Shown here in pieces: positions 32,098 through 42,305 of a stretch of 64,000 bases of DNA. This stretch comes from Euglena gracilis. Lineage: Eukaryota; Euglenida; Euglenophyceae; Euglenales. The notes under the pieces are model-generated. The model worked only from the letters and a program-made list of their open reading frames with translations. It made no database searches and was not told the origin of the DNA. The translations under genes were made by a program, and so were the position numbers. The DNA lies in NCBI GenBank assembly GCA_039621445.1, contig CP154956.1:50269302-50333301 (forward strand), written 5' to 3'. Position 1 is the stretch's first letter. Each line of letters opens with the position of its first letter.

Positions 32098-32299
32098 TTT
32101 TGGGTTTCTTAGAATGTGATCAGTTGAAGCAGTGTGGGCCTGTGACAGTGAGCGAATTTTCTCTGAAACGGTAATAAGATTATTATGGACAAATGTTAAG
32201 ATGAACTTCAGTGTTCGTATCTGTGATCTGGGTTGTTCATTCAGCTGTTTTCTTTTGGTTCCTGCCTGCATTCCTATTTTCATTGGGAATTCACATTCA

Positions 32300-32576
32300 C
32301 AATCCCAACAAAAATAGCCTGACGCTGGATATCCCTTGCCCACCTCAACTTTCACGACAACCGCGCTGCCTCTATTTGGCAGCCAGGGGATTTCTTGATC
32401 CACCACCAACCGACCCTCGTGACACACCTCATCAACCCTGGGGCCTGAGCGAGGCCAGAGTTTTCGACCATGGGCATTCAGACGATTCGACCCCTGAATT
32501 CCAGGCCTCAAATCCTCACCCCCCTAATTGTCCCCAGGCCCTGGATGACAGGGGAGTTTTTTGGCCGGGTCAATGA
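32300..32576 (+). CDS. Possible exon, unknown
   Basis: A plus-strand frame contains a proline-, aspartate- and histidine-rich segment (for example DPPPTDPRDTPHQPWGLSEA) from about 32330 to 32560. It lacks long base runs and may be a real exon, but the end overlaps a degenerate MITE relative. Function unknown. Confidence 0.25.
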
Positions 32577-32690
32577 AATTCCTTTGGTATGGCCTTGCTG
32601 TCCCCCCCCTTAATGTCCGATTGGGCCTCCCAAGGGGGGTTGTAGGGGGGGGGCGGGCAGGCCAAACTCCAAAAAACCTGACATTACCCC
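32518..32690. repeat. Diverged relative of the 13849-14259 MITE
   Basis: It shares cctaattgtccccaggccc, aatgaaattcctttgg and a tgtccgattgggcctccca block with the TA-flanked MITE in the Gypsy chromodomain. The termini are eroded. Confidence 0.55.
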
Positions 32691-33228
32691 CATCAGGCGA
32701 ATGGGCTGTTGCAGATATCTTATTTGCCTAATTGGGCAGGGAGGGCAGTGGGGCAGGGGCTCTGCCAAGGTGTTTTTCAGGTACTTGAGTGTTAGTGGAT
32801 CCACACCAGTGCATCAATTCTGTTAGTCGATCCACACCCGATTCCACCCTATTCAACAGGAATGACCACTTTCAATGCAAAACAGGATGTGTGACGTCAT
32901 GAGCAAGCTAAAATGATGACCGTGACCCAGGAATGACATCATGAGGTCGTCAGCATCTGCGTAGTAGGACGTCATCAAAGCATAGGGGAAGAAAGGGTGC
33001 GGATCGAGTGGTTTTGGCGTGGATTGACCAACAGACAAGTACCGTTTTTCACATTTGGGTGTTTGGCTGGAGGTTTGGGTTTTATCCCCCCCCCCCCCAA
33101 AGTGGCCGCCCTCCAGGCACTGTGAGACCCAAAAACCAAAATATTTTATAATATTTTATATTTATATTTTTTGGGTTTGGGGGGGGGGTGGCACGGGGAG
33201 GGTAGTTGGGCTTTGGAATGGGACCAAG
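32691..33228. other. No gene seen
   Basis: Nothing coding recognised. Short words such as atgacatcatgaggtcgtc and gacgtcat recur at 32890-32980. Confidence 0.4.
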
Positions 33229-33410
33229 GTTGTCATTTTGTGGTTTGCACACCAATTTTTTGGTATACACACAAATTTTTTGTGGTTCTCGTGTGGACAC
33301 CAAATTTTTTTTTGTGGTTCACCTGTGGACACCAAAATTTTTTTGTGGTTCACCTAGTAAACACCAAAAAAATATTTGTGGTTCACATGTGGACACCAAA
33401 TTTGGGTCAA
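33229..33410 (+). repeat. About 36-bp tandem repeat, five units
   Basis: Degenerate units of tgtggttcacctgtggacac followed by caaattttttt, with variable T-run lengths. Not coding. Confidence 0.75.
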
Positions 33411-35916
33411 AAAAAATCGATTTCTCGAAAATGGTGGGGAGTCAAAGGAAACGTCCAGCGACCTGAATTGAACCCTTTTGAAGCCCTATCTAAGGGTATT
33501 TTAATTTCCCCGCAACTCCCCGTCCAGCAAAGAAATGGCCGAGTTACGGCCATTTCTTTGGCCAATTTGGGCCATTTTGTACAGTTTCGGCCTGATTTAG
33601 CCGTTTTAGGCGATTTTTGGGTTAAAAAGGTTGAAAAAAATTCGAAAAAAAATCGGAAAAAAAATTGCCCGAAACGATGTTTCCCGGACCCAGAAAAACT
33701 GTTTTTGGGCCGGAACCCATGCATTTGGGCGCAAATTTTTATATTAAGCCTCAAGAGGGTCCTAAAATACCCCGCAGAGGAGGGGGGGATGGGGGGACCC
33801 CCCCCTGCGAAACTACAGGGGGGGAAATGCGCTGCGCATTTTTCCGCATTTTTGCGCATTTTTTTGCACATTTTTGTCAATTTTTCAAAAATGTGCATTT
33901 GCGCATTTTTTGCACATCCCCCCCATTTTTGCACATTTTCCATTTTTGGGCATTTTTTGCGCATTTTTTTGCCCAATTTGGCACATCTTCCATTTTTGCG
34001 CATTTTTTGCCCAATTTTGCACATTTTGCCATTTTTGCACATTTTCCACCCAAATCACATGCTCACCGAATTTTGCCCACGTTCAACTGACCCATTTCTG
34101 CAACCAACGAATCCATTTTCGCACTTTTTTTTCCACCCAAGGGACCCGCCTCAAGAGAAAACCCTTGGGTGATGAGGTGTGGGTACTCATCCAATGATCA
34201 ATGATGATGAGGACACTAGGGGTTTCAGAGACCCCACATTGACATTTACCAAGGCGGGAATCCCACCCCTGGTCACAAGTAAGGGGCACCATACACTAAA
34301 TGAATGTCTGGGTCCTCCATGCCACCCAATGGGGAACAATGCAACAGAAAGCTGAACGGCGCTGATGGGGGACTTAAAAATTTTGGCCCATTGGGGGGTT
34401 TGTTTCTTTTGCAAAAAAAATGCATTTGTTGACCAAAATAGTATGAAAGTGACAAGAATCGGCGGTTTTTTTGGTTCAGCGTAAAATGCTGACTTTTTCA
34501 AAGTCGAAAATTTTTCCACCAATACGTTTTTTTTCCGTCTCGTTTTCCGAGGGGCCATGTTGCGTCCCCCCCAACACACAACATACATATTGCACATACG
34601 CAACATAGTGTGCAGTAACATATTGCACCGTATCTGCTACTGTGGGGTCATCTCGTTTTGGGGGTTTCGTTGGGGGGATAGAATGGAAAAAGGCCCAAAA
34701 CAGTCAATGTTTCCTGATTTTCAGCAAAACTCCAAAAGCACACCCCCTCAAAAAAATACAATGCTGAATTTTGTCTCATCATACCTTGATTAAAAGTCCT
34801 TTCATTGCTATTTCAACATGTTCTTTCTTCTCTGCACCATTAAAAAAATCTGCCCCTGCCGACCATTTCCCATATGCTCAGATGGGGGTCACAAAGAATC
34901 TCCTGATGGGAACTCTTCAGTGACAAGCATTCCAGTCAGGCTTCTGAAAACTTATGTGGTTTTGTGTGTCTCAAAACCTCATTCTGAGCCGTCAGAATGA
35001 GGCTGGTGTGGGTGATTTTGGCCGGCTTGAATTTCAAAGGGGGGGCAATGCGGTTGATTGGAGGTCGGGCCGACCTGGTCGGCCCAACCTCCAGTGGTCG
35101 ATAACGGCCAGGTCAGGCCAACCATGGTCGGCCCGACCTCCGGGATCGTTATATCCAATCATCAGCTTTCCTTGATCACTTGCGAATTACTTAAGCCGAA
35201 AATGTTTTCCGACCAGACATACTATCACCACAATTTACTGTGTGCTGGTCACCGCTTATGATTTCCAAGAAGGGTGGTTCGGGTGACGGGGGGGGTCCAG
35301 TCAGCCAGCACCTTTTTTCCAGCCAGCAGTTCCCAGCTGGGCTGTGGACCCCTCCCCCGGGTCATAAACCGGGTAATAAAGTAATAAGCCAGCAATAAAG
35401 TAGTAATAAATGAGCAGTAATAAAGTTTTCCCTGCCCTGCAAAGCTGCGCTGGACTGAAAAACGTTTTCAGCACAAAGTGCCAACAACTTTTGAAAAAAA
35501 CGGTCGAAAATGGCCAAAATGGAGGGTCCCGGGGGGGGGGGGTGACGGGGGGAACACCACATTTTCGGTGGCCAAATTAGGAATCACCAAACCCAAATTT
35601 TTGGAAAAATTTCCACAAATTAGGAATTCCGACACCTGAAATTGGGATTTTGACGCCGAATTAAGAATCACCGACCCTAAATTTGAAAATTTTTATTCCT
35701 CAAAGTTCGGAAACTGCCTGAGAATTTCATCAAATTAGGCATCACCGGCCAAAATTCTTCCTAGAAAAATTTGGCCAAGGAAGGCCAAAACCATAAAAAA
35801 GGCATATTTCCATATTTCCGTCCAGATGCATTGGTCGAATAAAATTCAGGACAGATCACTTCGCTCTTGTGGTCCTGCTGAATTTGTTCATGTCGGTAGC
35901 TTTTGTAAAGGAATGT
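33411..35916. other. No supported gene; gcgcatttt low-complexity block
   Basis: 33830-34060 is a run of near-repeats of gcgcatttttt and gcacatttt. The rest is A/T-rich with G/C runs at 35530-35545. Near 35810-35850 the words catatttccgtccag and ggtcgaat match those inside the right end of the recombinase element at 43905-43935. No gene is recognised. Confidence 0.45.
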
Positions 35917-35924
35917 ATTGAGGC

Positions 35925-36172
35925 CAGGGGTTTTTTTAGTCGTGGACCCCCGGGGGGGGGGTAGGGTGGGTGGGTCTGGCTGAGCCCCCCCCCCCCCCGG
36001 GAGGGGGGTGGGATATACTTTTCGGCGCCGCAGGCGCACTTTTCGCGATTTTTCGGCCATTTTTTTTTGTGGGTCCCCGGGGGCCGCCCCCCGCCCCCCG
36101 GGGGCCCCCCCGGGGGGGGGGGGGGGGGGGGGGGCCCCCCCCCTCCCCCCCGGTCTTAAAAAAAAACCCCTG
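35925..36172. mobile_element. hAT-like MITE family A, 248 bp
   Basis: Starts caggggtttttttagtcg and ends ttaaaaaaaaacccctg, with a perfect 8-bp target duplication ATTGAGGC at 35917-35924 and 36173-36180. The interior has G and C runs and ttttcggcgccg / cacttttcgcgattttt words shared with 56790-56989 and 59793-60027. CAGGG ends plus 8-bp duplication point to mobilisation by a hAT transposase. Confidence 0.93.
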
Positions 36173-36514
36173 ATTGAGGCAGGAAAACGTCCTGAGCACT
36201 TTTTTTGAGTTTTTGCAACCAGTTGATCAACTGATTTTAACCACTGAAATGGATTCTCTGTTTTGTGTTTGTATCTTCCAAACACTCCCTTCACTTTCAC
36301 TTTCAAGCCACACACTTTCACTCCAGCGCTCTGCCCCCCCCCCCCAGAATTTGGTTCTCTTAATTTGGCTGAAAATGTATGCGAACACATTGGAATGACT
36401 TTAAACTGTTAAAAAAGCCCCTTTTTTGAAAAAAACTCAAAAAACGTGCTGGGTGGAGGCTGATGCCATGTCCATAATGCAAATGATTTGGATAAGGAAA
36501 GGATTTTCATTGGG

Positions 36515-36650
36515 CTGGGGTGAGTCTCAGGGTTAGTCCGTGTTCAGGTATACGGTAATGGATGGGTTTTGGTTATGGTCAGGGTTAAGGGATACGGTTA
36601 GAGTTGGGGTTATGGATGTGGTTGCGGTCAGGGTTAGGAATAGGGTTTTC
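36515..36650 (+). repeat. Degenerate telomere-like repeat (ggttagggt-like)
   Basis: Imprecise repeats of gggtta, ggttatgg and tacggtta. The same kind of array occurs at 38430-38538 and 39568-39705. No perfect telomere repeat tract is present. Confidence 0.7.
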
Positions 36651-36830
36651 TCTGCCTTCGCTTGACCGCCTTCGCCAGATTATAAATGCCATCTGACCTT
36701 TACCACCTGAGCGTGAGGACTTTCACGTTCTTAACCCACTGTGATTAAATTTTGCCCGCATTCTTTTGTCTACGCTTAGGATGGATCAGATGTTGGTGTT
36801 TAGATGTCAGTAGAATTCAATCCACTCCAA
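36651..36830. other. No gene seen
   Basis: Short unique stretch without a recognisable feature. Confidence 0.4.
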
Positions 36831-38420
36831 CTTCCCCCCCCACGGGTTTTCCGGACGCCGGTTCTGTCCGAAAAAAAGGGTTAGGGAAGCCAGTTCTGTC
36901 CAAAACCCGGCGTCCCTAACGCCGGTTTTGTCATTCCTAAAAATGTCATCAAAAGTGCCCCAAAATGGCCCTGGGGTCCTGATATGACTGTTCTAACCAT
37001 GTAGCACAATGAAATTTGCCATTTGGGGACCAGTGGGGTGGATATCCTTTGTGAAAATTGGTGCTGTTTCGGAAATAGAGTACCGTGCAGCATGGAAGAA
37101 TCTGATGAACACCGCTGGTCGTCTGTTGAAAAGAGTTTTCGAACGAGGGGCACCTTGGTACCCTAACGTTGCACGCAGCCAGAGATACGCTCGATCGTCG
37201 GATCGGCCAAAATCTGAGTCGAAATTTGTGTTGATTTTTGGCGCTGTTTGGTTTACCCTCCACCCCCCCTTGTCATACGACCACCCCACCATAATGACCA
37301 CCCCCCAATCGCAGGTTGCAGGTTGGGGGGTCTAACAACCACCCCCCTTGTTGCAGGTTGCAGGTCAGGACCAAAAAAAAAGATGGTGGATTTTTTTGAG
37401 GTTGTATGAAGATGCATCCATGTATGTCGCCTTTTAGCCGCTCATGTTTTGTACACCCATAGTGATGGCTAGAAAGCCTCCGCCGTTGTACAAGGCCCTT
37501 TGGCTTTCGGTTTGGACAGTTCGGGCCCCCATTGGTTTCGGTCAATACTGTGAACAACGACCATCCCCACAAAACGACCACCCCTCGGTCGCAGGTTGCA
37601 GGTTAGGGGGGTTTAACGACACCCCCCCCCCGGTCGCAGGTTGCAGGTACCTCCCCCCCAAGCCCAATGAACACCCTTGCCCAATGAACAGGGGGTGTTC
37701 GGACCGTCTAGATTGTCACCATATACTTTTTTTGATGGCAACGGTCAGGGAGGGATCAAGGGAGGGATCAAAGGAGGGAGGTCGCCACTCTCATTCTTTG
37801 TCGCTTCGCCAGCTTTCCGTTTGACCACCTGAAAACAAACGGATACGCATTTGCCGTTCATTGTTGAGCGATTACGCGTGCACTGTTTATGCACGTTTCA
37901 AGGCTACACTGAGAAGGTGACAGAAGTGAACAGCCATGTCCAATGAACTCCCCCCGTCCGGATTGACCGTCTAGATTGTCATTTTAGTGTTCATTGGGCT
38001 TGGGGGGGGTACCCAATCGTACGACAAAGGGGGGGGGGTGCTTAATGAGCCATACAGAAACGATTTTTACCTTCGAATCGACGGCCTGAGGGGTCCAGGG
38101 GGGTACAAGAATTGTGAAATTAGAATTTACCAGTGACAGGAAATAAGAGTACTGTGCAGCGTGGCTGAATTTGGTGGCGATCACCGGTCGTCTGATGAAA
38201 AGAGCTTTCAATTGAGTGGTGAGTTTGTACCTGAACGATCGACACAGCCAGAGATACGCCCGCGAACGTCGGAATTTGGCAAAATGCAAAGTAGCGTGAT
38301 ATTTCAGATTAGTGGTCGGAGATTGGTCCTGAGAGTGTCCTTTGACCGAAGGTTGGAAACGCCGGTTCTGTCGTGAACCCGGCGTCCCCGGACACCGGGT
38401 TCTGGCGTCCGCCACCCCTT
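36831..38420 (+). repeat. Two R1-family copies separated by a C-run element
   Basis: R1 copies centre on 37071-37210 and 38142-38270. They share gtgcagc-r-tgg, gtcgtctgttgaaaagag and cagccagagatacgc, and both are near ccggttctgtc / cggcgtccc palindromes (36850-36930 and 38350-38405). Between them (about 37256-38044) is sequence with caccccccttgtcatacgac at the left and gtacgacaaaggggggggg at the right, probably one TA-flanked element of family R3. It includes several ggtcgcaggttgcaggt words. Confidence 0.6.
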
Positions 38421-38429
38421 TTCTGATAT

Positions 38430-38538
38430 AATGGCAGGGTTAGGAATAGGGTTGGAGATAGGGATACCGTCAGGGTCAGGGTTATGGATGCGGTTCTGGT
38501 CAGGGTTAAGGGATACGGTTATGGATACGGTTAGTATA
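38430..38538 (+). repeat. Degenerate telomere-like repeat, left part
   Basis: Words such as cagggttaggaatagggtt and gatacggttatggatacgg. It is interrupted at 38539 by the element with 9-bp duplications and resumes at 39568. Confidence 0.7.
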
Positions 38539-39558
38539 GGCTCATTGCGGATTATTGGCCGTGGAACTTTTGGTGGTCGCTAGCGACCGGTCGCTAGCGA
38601 CCGTTGGTCACGGTCGACCGACCATTGGTGGTCGCTAGCGACCGGTCGCTACCACCAATATTTCGACCACCCCCCCCCTTCAGAAAATTTTTAAGCCCCC
38701 GCCCCCCAATAGGATTTTCTTGCAAAACCCCCAAGTTGTACTGCAAAACGATGCTACCAGGGCCAGGCGCGGATGTAATGCCACGCGCAGTCCTAAGGCG
38801 CCTTTGGTCGTCTAGCGGGGGGGGTGTGGGGGGGGGTGCGGGGGGGGGGGGTGGTGCGGGGGGGGTGTGGGGGGGGGCTGCCGCCCCCCCCCAGCACCCC
38901 CCAACAAAATCCCTTCCGGGGGGTAACCGACCCAGGGCCATGCGCGCATGTAATGCCACGCGCACCGTAAACAAAACCCTTGGTCGTCTAGCGGGGGGGG
39001 GCTGCCGCCCCCCCCCCCCCCCCGCCCCCCCCGCCCTCCAATACCAAACCCCCTCCCGGGGGTAACCGACCCATAGGGCCCCAAAATTTTTTTGGGCTTT
39101 GGCACCAAACGAAAGTGGCCACTTTGAGGGGGGGGTAAAGCAAATTTGACAAAAAATGCCATGCCACTCTGAGGGGGGGGTGAGGGTAATGCCACCCCCC
39201 CCTCACCCGCTCTCGCCCACCCCCCCCCCCCCGGACCCCCGTACCGCCCTCTTGACAAAGTAACGTAAACATTGTCTGATTTCGTGCAAGATCCTAAAAG
39301 CAGAAAAAGGAATTTTTGATATAAAATTTCATGTTTTTCTCTGAGGGAAATTTTTCCTTCACAGCGGGGGGGGGGGCTTAAAAATCTTCTGAGAGGGGGG
39401 GGGGGTGGTCGAATTATTGGTGGTCGCTAGCGACCGGTCGCTCCGACCACCAACGGTCGCTAGCGACCGGTCGCCAGAATTCGGTCGCTAGCGACCTCGC
39501 TAGCGACCGGTCGCTAGCGACCACCAAAAGTTCCATGGCCAATTCTCCGCTCGGAGCC
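38539..39558. mobile_element. Mutator-like non-autonomous element, 1020 bp
   Basis: Perfect 9-bp target duplication GTTAGTATA at 38530-38538 and 39559-39567. The terminal inverted repeats run about 60 bp, from ggctc through ttggcc-r-tggaacttttgg into ggtggtcgctagcgacc arrays. The palindrome ggtcgctagcgaccggtcgc is repeated several times just inside each end. The middle has two tandem copies of a unit with gcgcatgtaatgccacgcgc and tggtcgtctagcggggg. There is no transposase. The 9-bp duplication suggests the Mutator superfamily. Confidence 0.85.
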
Positions 39559-39567
39559 GTTAGTATA

Positions 39568-39705
39568 GCCAGGGTTATGGATACGGTTATGGTCAGGGTT
39601 CTGGATGGGGATATTGGTTCGGGTCACGTTTAGAGACGGGAGAGGGAGACGGTTAGGGTCAGTGTTAGGGATAGGGATACGGTTAGGGTCAGGGTTGGGG
39701 CACAC
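39568..39705 (+). repeat. Degenerate telomere-like repeat, right part
   Basis: Continuation of 38430-38538: gggttatggatacggtta, gacggttagggtcagtg and ggatacggttagggtcag. It shows the 1020-bp element landed inside this array. Confidence 0.7.
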
Positions 39706-39942
39706 ACAAAGGGATTTTGTTATTTTGGGCGGGGGGGGGGTCTGGGGGGCGGTGGATGCCCTCCCAAAGAACAGGCTTTTTTTGGAATGCATTGATATTT
39801 GCAACACTCAACAAAGTTTTTGTTGGTTGGGCACTGTGGTTGGGTGCTGTACCTGTGAACGTGTTTCTGTTTTGTTCTTTTGGAATTTGAGAATTCCACA
39901 ACATTTCAAACAAATTCCAAACAACGTTTCACAACATTATTT
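39706..39942. other. No gene seen
   Basis: Unique DNA between the telomere-like repeat and the left terminus of the recombinase element. No coding motif. Confidence 0.4.
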
Positions 39943-40017
39943 AAAACCTATTTTCTGGGCCCGACGCCTGTCTTGAAATTCTACTGACATTAACGGATTT
40001 CAGGCTGAAATTGTTTG

Positions 40018-40166
40018 TGTCGGTCGATTTCCATTCAGGCGCCCGTTTACGTCGGTCGATTTCCATTCAGGCGCCCGTTAGTGTCAGTCGATTTCCATTC
40101 AGGCGCCCGTTTACGTCAGTCGATTTCCATTCAGGCGCCCGTTAGTGTCAGTCGATTTCCATTCCA
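40018..40166 (+). repeat. Subterminal tandem array, left, five units
   Basis: Units of about 30 bp (gtcggtcgatttccattcag plus gcgcccgtt) alternate between the junctions gtttacgtc and gttagtgtc, so the real period may be a two-unit one. Same orientation as the right array. Confidence 0.9.
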
Positions 40167-40370
40167 TTGAAATCTGTTGCTGGTCAGATGCAGGAAAGGG
40201 AGATAACAGCGACAGGGAACATAACTCAGTTGCCGAGTAATCAGGTGCGCGATGAAGGAGGCCCCTTTTGGAAGGGGACGGTGGACGGACGAGGGTGGCA
40301 AACGGCGGGTTGCACCACAGTGGTGCGAGCTGCAAGGCAGCTGAGGAAACACATCACAGAACAATGGGTA

Positions 40371-41602
40371 TCACATGTCACTCCATGGCCTTGTGGCACC
40401 CCTCACACATCCACCCGAAACGGGGCGGGTGACGCAGGTTAGCACAACGCCAATGCCACCACACAGCACAGAGCTCACAACGAACCCCCCGCATGTCACG
40501 ACAGTCCGTTTTTTTGGGAATAGGAACACTGCACACCCCACACAACGGACAGTCCGCAGGGGCAGGCAAGGGGAAAACGGATGGAATGTTCGCCGTGCTG
40601 ACTGCCACAAGGGCACCCTCCTCCGACGGGGGCGCTTCGAACATGAGCTGCCGCAGCTGAGTAATCACTTATTACAGACATGCAACCATGGGACGTAATC
40701 AATTGCAAAATAAGTGACGAATCTGTAGGGACCAAGTTGCGGCGTTCCGCAACTGCCCGGCATCGTCCGGGCACTCCTCCAATTTGAACGAGCGGACGGG
40801 CACGCACCAGCGCTGCAGCTGTAAAAAATGAACAGGAGATTTTACGTATGGACATTTTTCTACCTTTGCATTGTATTCCCGTTTTTGCGATTCCGTCATG
40901 ACGTCGAGCTTCCCACACGGTTGTGACAAGATGTCGCTGATGTCCTCATCGAGGTCTATCGGGTCCTGCGGCGTGCCCATCATCCGCCGCCGCTTTGTGG
41001 AACGAGGAACCTGAGACGTGTGAGTTAGGATTACGGCTTAAAGTTTGCTGAGAGTGTCACCTTCACTGCTGGTCGCGTCTGCGCAACAACCGTGTCTGCG
41101 GCAGCACTGGGGGTTGGTCGTCCTGCAACGCGTTTGCATCATGAACTTCATGGCACGGTACATCCTGTGGGCGGTAGAGCGGGTGGGGGACAGGACCGTT
41201 GACAAATTTGTTGCACCTCTGTCATCAGGTCGCACGGTTGGGGTTCAGCAGGTTGGGCCTCAGGCGGGGGTGCATCCTGTGGGGGGGTAGAGCGGGTGGG
41301 GGTCAGGACTCTAGGCTCTGTGTTGCACCTCTGTCTTCACGTCCCCAGGTTCCAGGTGTTGCGGTTCAGCGGACGCCTCCGCGGGGGGTGCATCCTGTGT
41401 AGGGGGTAGAGTGGGTGGGGGTCAGGACCCTACGAAATTGTGTTGCACCTCTGTCTTCACGTCGCAGGGCTGTTGGGGTTCAGCAGATGCCGCAGAGGGG
41501 GAAAGCGCCTCAGCCGAGCCTTCAGGAGGCTCAGCCTTCACCCCCACCGCCTCCCCCTTGGTTACGCCTGCCAAAATGGCAGCCGCAACCAAGCACCTAT
41601 GA
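40371..41602 (-). CDS. PHD-type zinc-finger protein with repeated small exons
   Basis: Minus-strand gene inside the recombinase element. The last exon (40371-40656) encodes a PHD-like finger: CPLCGVC, then RCELCAVWWHWRCAN, then GWMCEGC, matching the C4HC3 spacing. Upstream, 40699-40983 has acidic IDLDEDISDILSQPCG and contains an apparent short intron (gtagaaaaatg to ttttttacag). Further upstream, 41161-41505 holds three near-copies of a unit of about 117 bp. Each has a ctctacc-n-cccacag acceptor, an exon starting GATG and an exon end DVKTE or DLMTE before GT. PHD fingers usually bind histone H3 tails, so a chromatin-targeting role is an inference. Exon joins around 40656-40733 and 40983-41160 were not resolved, nor was the start codon. 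Confidence 0.6.
41161..41505 (-). repeat. Three tandem exon-intron units of about 117 bp
   Basis: Each unit contains catcctgtg-n-ggggtagag, a gtgggggtcaggac block and ttgcacctctgtcttcacgt. Read on the minus strand this is exon, short intron, acceptor. In two units the exon length is a multiple of three (66 and 60 nt), so duplication would keep the frame. Confidence 0.7.
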
Positions 41603-41607
41603 TATGA

Positions 41608-41800
41608 CTGGGCGTGACTGGGCGTGACTGGGCGTGACTGGGCGTGACTGGGCGTGACTGGGTTTGAGGACCCCCATAGGTGGGGTTCCGTGACTGGGCG
41701 TGACTGGGCGTGACTGGGCGTGACTGGGCGTGACTGGGCGTGACTGGGTTCGAGGACCCTGAAAGGTGCGGTGACTTGACGTGACTGGGCGTGACTGGTT
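41608..41800 (+). repeat. 10-bp tandem repeat (TGACTGGGCG)n, left blocks
   Basis: Blocks at 41605-41662, 41690-41750 and 41770-41795, separated by related spacers ggtttgaggaccc and ggttcgaggaccc. The same decamer follows the recombinase coding region at 42306-42388. Confidence 0.95.
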
Positions 41801-42305
41801 GATTAGATGTGCTTGAATAAGCTGAGCGAACGTTTTCGCTCCTTGGGCATGTCGGTTGTGATGCTTGGATATGGGGGGTATACAGGGGTGGGTGTGTGCC
41901 CCCTCCCCCCTAGCACCACACTGCCACCACAAGGTTTTGGGGATTCCCGTCAAGGCGTCGCTGGAAAAAAGAAAAATGCTGGAAAATTCGGGCTTGCCGG
42001 AAAAAGGTCGTGGATCCCGCGGGGGGTAACCCACTGAATCTGAGCCCAGTTTTTCTGATGGGAAGCAAGACTGATCGTTTGATTCATGGATGAAAGCATC
42101 ATTGCCCATCATCCAGACGGATGACCGCTTGAATATGCACAATGACACTCTCTCAGCAATAACCTTCATTTATATTAACCGCCATCTCTTTTCCATCAAA
42201 CTGCATGACTGAGTTGCAGACCCGAGAGACCCTCACTTATTTTGTTGCTTTGCAAAATTCTAGGCATCATGTCTGCTTGAAGCTTGGATGACTGGGATTT
42301 CTCTT
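41801..42305. other. No supported gene between decamer arrays
   Basis: A minus-strand frame runs through part of this stretch and into the decamer array, but has no motif beyond the repeat peptide. Confidence 0.4.
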
